Assembly: GCA_016271365.2 (NCBI GenBank)
Contig: CM057456.1
Span: 161,126,501-161,190,500 of the forward strand
DNA length: 64,000 bases
From: Neoceratodus forsteri
Lineage: Eukaryota > Chordata > Ceratodontiformes > Ceratodontidae
Direction: 5' to 3'
Shown in pieces: positions 56,601 through 64,000 of the stretch; within the stretch, counting starts at the first letter, position 1, and the number at the start of each line of letters is the position of its first letter. The translations under genes and the position numbers were made by a program. The notes under the pieces are model-generated. The model searched no databases. It saw only the letters and a list, made by a program, of their open reading frames with translations, and was not told where the DNA came from.

Positions 56601-57464
56601 TGTAGCCAACACTGAGAATAAATATACCATAATACTGAAAGAAGACGAACAATAGAAGTTAATCAGAAATTTTAACGAGTCTGTTTTCTGGCATGTAGTA
56701 CAAATTAACATTTACGTCAATTACATTTTATTTGGCACAGTTTTAATAATAGGTGATAGTGCGCTTATCTACTATGTACTTTACTTATCTACTGTGGTAT
56801 CAGCTAGTGGCTCATGAACTCAAACTGAACGAATGGCAAAGTGCTCTGATAAGATATGATTTTACAGCATGTGAGATTAGTTTGTATTATATTACCTATA
56901 ATAAGCATATGTTATCTATGCATTATAAAATGGGAAGAGAGTTTCCTGTGTACTGTTAGTAAGGACTTTTGTCCTTATATGACAACAATAATACAAGTGC
57001 CCTCTAATGGAAAAAGCAAGATTTATTCATATATACAACATTTTCCCAGACTATGCAAATCTTTTTTTAGGCATTAAGGTATGTCTCTGTGTTCACTGGC
57101 AGTAGTTAAACCAAACTTTATGTGTGTGATGTCACTCCGAGGCATAGTTGCTGACTTTCTGTACCAGGAAGTTGGATTATTGGTAAACAGATGCCCAGTA
57201 GTATCTCAATACTGTTGTATGAATAAACAGATCCACAAATACTGCTCTGTAAAAATTTATTATACTCGCAATTTTTAAAGAAAATTTGTTTTGTTTGGTT
57301 TACCAACTATGTTTGCTTATTTATGCAAAACCATAAGTTCTGCATGTTATCTTTTATCTTGGTTTAGAGTAAACTCTTTGAGTGGCTGGCGTTCATTTTA
57401 AAACTCAGGAATGTTAAATGAGCACGATAGTAAAAAGAAAAACATAACAGAAAAAAATATTTTA
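56601..57464. other. Unclassified AT-rich stretch after the THAP relic
   Basis: I see no transposase motif or host-gene exon. The short open frames have no domain. Confidence 0.3.
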
Positions 57465-57899
57465 GCTTACTTACCTTGTTGGCGAATCACCTTCAAGGTC
57501 TGCTTGCTGACCTATAATGCCCTATATGATCAGGGACCTGCTTACCTGAAAGATCTCCTGCATCCCTACTGTCCCTCCCGCCCACTCCGATCCACTGTCG
57601 AGGTATTGCTAGAGATTCCCAGGGTCTGCTTAAAAACTTCAGGGGCAAGATCTTTTAGTTTTATGGCCCTGACCCTGTGGAATTCTCTGCCTCGTCAGGT
57701 ACGAAATTGCCCGACTGTCCAGAGCTTTAACGTAGCTCAGAAAACCTACCTTTTTAACAAAGCTTTTAATGACTGTTAATTATTTAATTTTAATCTTGCT
57801 TAAATCCTGTTTTAAATATTTATTGTTTTATGTCATTTGTAAAGGCGCCTTGGTTTGAGAAAGGCCCCTTAAATAAATAAAAATTGATTGATTGATTGA
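57465..57899 (+). mobile_element. L2 LINE 3' end, 5'-truncated
   Basis: WRITFKVCLLTYNALYDQGP, LLEIPRVCLKTSGAR, LTLWNSLPRQVRNCP and TYLFNKAFND (stop at 57777), followed by an L2-type 3' UTR (GGCGCCTTGGTTTGAGAAAGG) and a (TTGA)n tail at 57880-57899. The C-terminal frame is nearly intact. Confidence 0.92.
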
Positions 57900-57959
57900 A
57901 TACTCAAATCAACTGCCACATTATCCCCTCTCCCCCCAAACACGGGAACTGTTTACATT

Positions 57960-58560
57960 GCCAGCAGTACTCTGGTAGCTCTGTCATGGTTGAATGACAG
58001 GTGGCAGAGGGTGGTGGTAAACAGCAGACATGCTGGTGACAGAACAGTGTCTAGTGGGGTGCCACAGGGATCAGTACTATGACATCTTCAATGTCTTCGT
58101 AAGTGACATTGCTGAGGAACTGGAGAGGGAAGTGTGTCTTTTAGCAGATGACACAAAAATCTGTAACATGGCGGACAGTGAAGAAAGGATGGGGAGAATG
58201 CAGATGAATCTGGGGAAACTAGAGCAGTGGTCTGTCTTGTGACAGCTGGATTTCAATGCCAAAAAATGCAAAGTCATGCACTTGGGGTGAGGGAAACACA
58301 GATGCTGTGTATAAGATGGGGAGGAGGAGGTACATGCAGTCTCCAAGAGAGAAAGAGACTTTATGTTAATCATTTCTGATGATCTTGAGGTGGCATGGCA
58401 GTGTGAAAAGGCAGTAGGCTATGCTGATTGGGTGCTAGGGTGCATAGGGATGGGATTTTTAGCATGAGAAGGGATTGGATGATGCCACTGTATTGCTCAT
58501 TAGTGAGACCCCATATAGAATAATGTGTCCAGTTCTGGATGCCCCATATCTACAAGGAGG
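57960..58560 (+). mobile_element. CR1-like reverse-transcriptase fragment 1
   Basis: WQRVVVNS, SGVPQGSVL, then FNVFVSDIAEELEREVCLL (after a small deletion), ADDTKICN and AKKCKVMHLG, ending with RPHIE-CVQFWMPH. Frame breaks are numerous. Confidence 0.85.
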
Positions 58561-59935
58561 GCAGATGTAGTCCCACTTTACAGAAGTGGTAGCAGGGTGG
58601 AGGCTGACAACTATAGGCCAGTCAGCCTGACATTGGTGTTGGAAAAGTTAATGGAATCACTGGTTTAGGAAAGGATTGTGGAATACTTAGAATCCAACAG
58701 GTTACAAGACCCAAGGCAGCATGGATTCATGGGAGGAAGCTATGTTAAACAAATCTGATAGATTTGATAGATTTCCTTGACTGGGTGACCAGGGAGTTAG
58801 ATCAGGATGGAGCAGTGGATGTGGCCTACTAAGATTTCAGTAAGGCTTTCAACACCATTCCACATAGGAGTCCACTCTGAAGAAAGGGGGGTTACTAGTG
58901 GGGTACTGCAGGGTTCAGTATTAGGACCGGTGCTCTTCAATGTCTTTGTAAGTGAAATTGCAGAAGGACTGGAAGGAAAAGTATGTCTCTTTCCAGATGA
59001 CACAAAGATCTGCAACAGAGTTGATGCACAAGGTGGGGTGGAAAGGATGAGAAGGGACTTGGCAAGGTTAGAGGAATGGTAAAATGTATGGCAGCTTAGA
59101 TTTAATGCTAAGAAGTGCAAGGTAATGCACCTGGGAAACAAAAACCCAGGGGAAGAGTACACAGCGGGGGGTGAGATACTAACACAACAAAAATGGAAAG
59201 GGACCTGGGGGTAGTCATATCAGATGACTGAAAGGTGGGCAAGCAATGTGAGAGAGCAGTAAGGAGGGCTGGGGGGATACTGGGATGCATAGGAAGAGGC
59301 ATCACCAGTAGAAAACAAACAGGAAGTTGTTATCCCTTTGTACAGCCAGCTGGTGAGACCCCATCTGGAGTACTGTGTGCAGTTCTGGAGACCCAGTCTC
59401 CGCAAGGACACAGACAAGATGGAAGCAGTCCAGAGGAGGGCAACTAAAATGGTGCAGGGTCTGCACCGGAAGACATATGAAGACAGAGACTAAAGGAGCT
59501 TATATATGTATAGCCTCAAGGAAAGGAGGGAGAGGGGGGACATGATAGAAACTTTCAGGTACCTCAAGGGAATCAACAAAGTCCAAGAGGGTAACATCTT
59601 TCAAAAAAGAGGTGTGCAAGAACAAGGGGGCACAATTTGAAGATGGGGGAGGTGGCTCAGAGGTAATGTAAGGAAGTATTTTTTCACAGAGAGGGTTGTG
59701 GATGCATGGAACGACCTTCCGGAGGAGGTTGTGGAGTCAAAAACAGTGGTTGAATTCAAGCATGCATGGGACAGCCATAAGGCAATTCTAGGGGGTGGGG
59801 GTAGAAAGAAGTAGACTGCTGGTTAACTAGGATCTGCAGCTTATCCATTAGGTAGGGAAATGGGCAGACTGGGTGGGCCAAGCAGTCCTTATCTGCTGTC
59901 AAATTCTATGTTTCTATGTTTCTATGCTGGGCAAC
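58561..59935 (+). mobile_element. CR1-like LINE fragment 2 with (TTTCTATG)n tail
   Basis: It restarts upstream in the reverse transcriptase: ADNYRPVSLT, RQHGFMGG, FLDWVTRELDQ, DFSKAFNTIPH, a deletion, then SGVLQGSVLGPVLFNVFVSEIAEGLEG and FPDDTKICN (family FADDT). It continues to [11 protein letters not shown], the CVQFWRPSL block, a 3' UTR, and an ATTCTATGTTTCTATGTTTC tail at 59904-59930. Confidence 0.9.
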
Positions 59936-61245
59936 TTAGGGGTGGGTCCAAAAGTGGTAAACTGGGCAATAAATTGGTTAGGGAATAGGCAACACAGGGT
60001 GGTAGTAAATGGAGTTCACTCTGAAGAAGGGAGGGTGACCAGCAGTGTGTGTCAGGGATCAGTACTGGGACCAGTCCTCTTTAATGTCTTTATAAGTGAC
60101 ATTGCAGAAGAGCTGGAAGGGAAGATCTGCCTCTTTGTGAATGACACCAACATCTGCAATAGGGTGGACACTTTGGGGGGGGGGGTGGAAAGAATGAGCA
60201 GAGACCTGAGAATATTGAGGCATGGTCAAGGATGTGGAGGCTGGGTTTCAATACACAAAAGTGCAAAATTATGCACTTAGGGCACAGAAACCCAGGGGTG
60301 AAGTACAGAATGGGTGGAGAGGTAGTGAAAACCACCAAACATGAAAGAGACCTGAGGTAATCATATGTGATGACTTAAAGGTGGCCAGGCAGTGCGGCAA
60401 GGCAGTTAGGAGAGCTAGTGGAATGCTGGGGTACATAGGGAGAGGTTTCTCCAGCAGAAAGAGGGAGGTAGTGTTGGCTATGTATAGATCACTAGTGCGA
60501 CACCACCTAGAGTACTGTGTCCAGTTCTGGAGACCACATCTCCGGAAGGACAGAGACAGAAAGGAGGTTGTCCAGAGGAAGCCAGCTAAAATGATGCAGG
60601 GTCTGCGTCAAAAGCCCTATGAGGAAAAACTAAAGGACCTCAATATGTACACTCTGAAAAAGAGGTGGGAGAGGTTGGATATGATAAGAGTCTTTAATAC
60701 CTCATGGGAGTAAATAAGGTACAGGAGGGGAAGGTTTTTCAGAAAAAAGATGCTCAAGAACAAGGGAACATGCAATGAAGCTGGAGGGGTCAGATTCAGG
60801 AGAGATGTGAGGAAGCACTTTGGTAACATTTTAAGTTTCTCTAAGTACACTGTAACTGCATTGCAGTTGCAATGTAGTTACATGCAAGAAACATGTAATT
60901 ACAATGTAATTACCTCTGTTGCATGTAATTAGTGATTGCCTACCCTGCAGTTACATTGAAACTAACACTTCAAATAAAGTTTGACTGGCACTTCATCACA
61001 GAAAGAATGGTGGATACCTGGAACAGTATTCCAGTGGAGGTGGTGGGGGCATAAACAGTGGTGGAGTTCACAAATGTATAGGATAGGCATAAGAGAATCC
61101 TAGTGGAAATAAAGGTGGGAGAAGAGATGGAGATCAAGTAGGGGCTGTGGTGACACTGTAGGTAGGAAAAATAGGCAGACTGGGTGGGCCAAACGGTCCT
61201 TGGCTACTGTCAGATTCTGTCTTTCTGTGTGTCTATGTTTCTATG
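59936..61245 (+). mobile_element. CR1-like LINE fragment 3
   Basis: VVVNGVHSEEGRVTSSVCQG, SVLGPVLFNVFISDIAEELEG and FVNDTNICNRVD (catalytic pair changed from ADD to VND), then [35 protein letters not shown] and MMQGLR. A 3' UTR follows, interrupted by the MITE at 60821, and ends TCTATGTTTCTATG at about 61243. Confidence 0.9.
60821..60990. mobile_element. Small MITE within the CR1 3' UTR
   Basis: The CR1 sequence AAGCACTTC...TCACAGAAAG, continuous elsewhere (for example 59682-59695), is split here by about 170 bp bounded by AAGCACTT and GGCACTT. The tip GGTAACATTTTAAGTTTC and right end AAATAAAGTTTGACTGG are loosely inverted, and the centre is self-complementary (GTAACTGCATTGCAGTTGC; ACATGTAATTACAATGTAATTAC). 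Confidence 0.65.
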
Positions 61246-61645
61246 ATGTTGACAAGGTGGAATTGGTCCAGGTGAGATATACCAAAATGATATGGGAGTT
61301 ACATGCAAACCCATATGATGAGAGACTGAGGGTTCACAGCACGTACTAATTGGAGAAAAGAAGAGCGATAGGGGACATGATAGAGACCTATAGGTACCTC
61401 GTGGGGGTGACCATTGTGCAGGAAGGGAGTTTCTTTCACAGGAGGAGGAGGAGTAGTATCAGAATAAGGGGACATGCCATGAAAGTTGAGGGGGTAAATT
61501 TTAAGAGGGATGTGAGAAGACATTTCTTCACAGAAAGGTTGGTGGGCGCATAGAACAGCCTGCCAGAAGAGCTGGTGGGGGTGACGACGGGAGCGGGGGG
61601 GGCTTCAAGCATGCATGGTATAGACACATGTGTATAATAGGTAGA
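61246..61645 (+). mobile_element. CR1-like LINE fragment 4, 3' end only
   Basis: ATGATATGGGAGTTACATGCAAACCC, GGGGACATGATAGAGACCTA, TTTAAGAGGGATGTGAGAAG and CATTTCTTCACAGAAAGG match the 3' part of the CR1 fragments before it; no terminal octamer tail. Confidence 0.75.
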
Positions 61646-61873
61646 GGAAAGGGAGGAGGGAGGGAAACATATGAATGAATAAATAGGATTTAGGGTGTAC
61701 TAATAGGAAAGGAAAATAGAGCAGAATATGCAAGTCTACCATTAATTTTCCACAGACACATTCAATGTCAATATGTTTATAAAACCAAAATAATTGTATG
61801 CACATTACTAAATGTATATGATTAACAAATACTAACTATCCCTGTGAAACTTAATCAACAATTGGATCATCTT

Positions 61874-62511
61874 TTTTTTTTTTCTAACTTTCTTTCCTCT
61901 GGTCACCAGCCCCAGGGTATAGCGCTAGCAGCTTCTCCCACCCACTTGAGACCCCCGGTTCAAGGTCTACATTCTGCCCAGCTTAGACCCCCCGGCTTGT
62001 ACCTCCCAAGGTGGGGCCACCAACCACTTACCTTGGTGCTCCTTACAATCAAATCCGCAGGCAGAGTGAGGCTGGAGGATATCAAGGACCTGGCTGGGCA
62101 GGATCTGGCAGTGGGCATGGGGTTGCTGTGTCTCAGCATTGTCCTCCCAGATGCCTGGGTTTTTCCTTGCTTTTGTGACCACAAACATGACCCTCAGGGG
62201 ATGTGGATGTGCAATGACATCCAGTGCAAGGTGGGTGTGCTCTTACACCCATCCCGCAGATGTCTGCTGTCTCCCCACCTCTTACTGATGTGTCCCCTGG
62301 CTGTAGCATCCCCACCCTCTTCTGGGAGTCACTGATGCTGGGGGATCCAAAGCTCATCCTCCCCAGGAGAGGAGAGCAGGCCTCCGGATGCTCTATGCTC
62401 TACTTCCCGGCCGACCCCCAACAACCTGAGTTCACTCCCAAGCCCAGGTCACCAACATTGTACAAAGTGTGGTGTCCATCTCCTCAACCCTCAGTGCTGC
62501 TAGGCCAGTTC
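61874..62511 (-). mobile_element. tRNA-headed SINE, copy 3 (about 638 bp)
   Basis: CAATTGGATCATCTT (61859-61873) and CAATTGGACCATCTT (62512-62526) are a 15-bp target duplication with one change. A poly(A) tail in complement (12-13 T at about 61874-61884) and a box-B-like GTTGGTGACCTGGGCTTGG in the minus-strand head (about 62455-62437) fit the family. Confidence 0.8.
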
Positions 62512-62526
62512 CAATTGGACCATCTT

Positions 62527-63700
62527 GTTAAATAGTTTTGTTTAACATACACCTTAAAACATATTGATCCAGGCTGCGACTTCTGAACCCCAGATGGTTG
62601 GTTATGAATTTCATTTGTTGTAAATACCATAATTCATGTTGCACTGCCACATATAACTTACAGCACCTGATCTCAACTGCCGTGGGCATGTTTTCACAGT
62701 TTTGACACTGCCACCTATATGTGACACTGACAGCACAAAGATACCCACTTCCCCTTACACTACCTGTTCTCCTCTAAAGCAATTTTATTGTGGGACCAAA
62801 TGAAAGGGCTCTGATGTGGCTGAAGGAACAGAGAAGCTCTGTGGAGCCCTGAAGGTAAGCCCTCCATTTGGTGGTGGGGAGGTTACCTCTATGGTCAGTG
62901 TTTGCTTCACAGAGTTTTCTGCACTGATTCACTATGTAGTGAGAAAAGGTGCAGTGATCACACTGAGCACTGAATTAGCAGAGAAGGTGCTTCCAGGAGG
63001 TGACCCCACCCTCTTGTCATGCTAGCATACAAATCAGATATCCTGAAATTAGAGTTGATCATTATATGCTCCATTCTGCAACACTTGGATATGTTTGCAT
63101 AGGATAGTCCATTATCCTATATGATTGGGGTTGGGGGGCTGCCTGTGCAAGGTAGTAGAGACCAGCTCCATCCATCTGGAGATGGAGCAATGATGAGACA
63201 CTGTGGTTCTCACATCAACACTCTACTTTGTGATGGATGGTGCTGTACACTACTACCATGCAATGGCAACCTGGACCCCCTCAAATTAATGAGTGTGGTT
63301 GCAATGAATGGGGGCATATTTTTCGTTTTAGTTTTTTGTCTTTTTGAGTTTTCTCCTGTTACTTGCCCATCTCTTGTACCACTTAACTGCTTCAAGTAGC
63401 GAACAGATCTAACCATGAGAATGGGCTGATAGGCTGGGAGGAGCAGTCCTTGTTAGGGTAGACTGGTGGAGCAAGCTGGTTCTCCAGCTGCTGAGTTTGG
63501 CTCCGAAACTCATGCAACTGCACATCTCTCCAGGGCTGCTGGTCAGGGACCATTGAAAAGCAGACTTAAGGAAGACCTATCCTCCCAAACTGAGAAAAAC
63601 TGAGGTAGCAGAGATGGAACCTAGCAGTGACAACCAATGGTGTGATATGCCTCTGTCAACAGAAGGGGTGGAGCCTGGTGTAACATCTCCACACCCTGCT
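62527..63700. other. Unclassified stretch
   Basis: Only a short hairpin, GCTCCATCCATCTGGAGATGGAGC at 63167-63190, stands out. No gene recognised. Confidence 0.3.
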
Positions 63701-63704
63701 ACCA

Positions 63705-64000
63705 CTTGTGTCAATGATGAACTCTCGTCATTTGGTCATGACCTCCTCCAGAGCATGGAAGCTCAGGGCCTGTAGCAGGTTGTTACCTCAGTGACCCACT
63801 CGGACGGGCACACATTGGACCTGGTGTTCACACTGGGTCTTGAGATGGATGACCTCATGATTGATCTGGTCGTTTGGTCAGATCACAGCACTGTGAGGTT
63901 CATGTTCGGGGCTCCCCCTGAGGGTCTGTCCTCTGTGGAGATGGTCTGGTATGCCCTTTGCAGGGATTGTCCCCAACAGGACTACAGGCGGTGCTGGACC
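63705..64000 (+). mobile_element. L2-like LINE endonuclease fragment, cut by the window edge
   Basis: SVTHSDGHTLDLVFTLGLEMDD and VVWSDHSTVRFMFGAPP are the C-terminal part of an L2-type endonuclease (the THxxGHTLDLVF and SDH blocks), followed by SVEMVWYALCRDCPQQDY. It lines up with THKYGHSLDLVF/RWSDHY in the LINE at 29509-32775, but on the opposite strand. More of it should lie beyond 64000. Confidence 0.85.

Noticed and set aside
1..64000. CRISPR arrays, operons or other prokaryotic features
   Set aside because: Tandem arrays here have no repeat-spacer layout, and all recognisable proteins are eukaryotic transposon products with introns.
1..64000. Functional tRNA or rRNA genes
   Set aside because: Only degenerate tRNA-like heads of SINEs were seen; no complete cloverleaf or rRNA block was recognised by eye. 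A tRNAscan or Infernal run would settle this.

Overview
This is vertebrate nuclear DNA made almost entirely of transposable elements and tandem repeats; I could not recognise a single host protein-coding gene. The LINE content is CR1-like (3' ends carrying the 8-bp TTTCTATG-type tail) and L2-like, together with Harbinger, MULE/FLYWCH, THAP-type and TTAA-targeting DNA transposons, a long tRNA-headed SINE and many fold-back MITEs. That mix suits a repeat-rich non-mammalian vertebrate (amphibian, reptile or lobe-finned fish would all fit). The species-level call is inference only.

Layout: 0-4.2 kb holds a CR1 relic, then a repeat element (774-4140) that contains a 1.9-kb array of 143-bp monomers with a three-monomer higher-order pattern. 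4.4-7.3 kb holds a TTAA fold-back MITE and a decayed MULE with a FLYWCH domain. 8.5-10.5 kb holds two LINE relics in opposite orientation, and 10.6-12 kb two minisatellites, one arranged as an inverted pair. 12.7-14.0 kb is a palindromic Harbinger-type MITE; 14.5-15.1 kb is a SINE. 16.5-25.1 kb is the centrepiece: an 8585-bp Harbinger element bounded by 44-bp terminal inverted repeats with two mismatches and an ATT target duplication. It contains a HARBI1-like transposase (+ strand), a Myb/SANT-like gene (- strand) and a second, separate SANT-like spliced gene (+ strand).

25-29.5 kb holds small DNA elements, microsatellites and a 102-bp tandem repeat. 29.5-32.8 kb is a long L2-like LINE on the - strand. 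33.3-37.4 kb contains fold-back elements, two of which carry an 80-90-bp TTAA mini-MITE. 37.5-41.1 kb is a second nearly full LINE (- strand), with a 240-260-bp tandem array upstream of its 5' end (41.65-42.33 kb). 42.9-44.5 kb is a second Harbinger-type palindromic MITE. 44.5-54 kb is mostly unclassified, with a LINE 3' end and two SINE copies. 54.2-56.0 kb is a second copy of the 774-4140 repeat element, lacking the 143-bp array. 56.3 kb has a broken THAP domain; 57.4-61.6 kb is a cluster of L2 and CR1 3' fragments; 61.9-62.5 kb is another SINE; and an L2-like endonuclease fragment runs off the right edge.

Functionally nothing here looks intact. The transposase has lost a catalytic Asp and carries two stops; the MULE and all LINEs are frameshifted. 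The Harbinger element still shows how such an element is organised: a transposase plus two putative DNA-binding partners, with terminal repeats and ATTCACA words near the ends.
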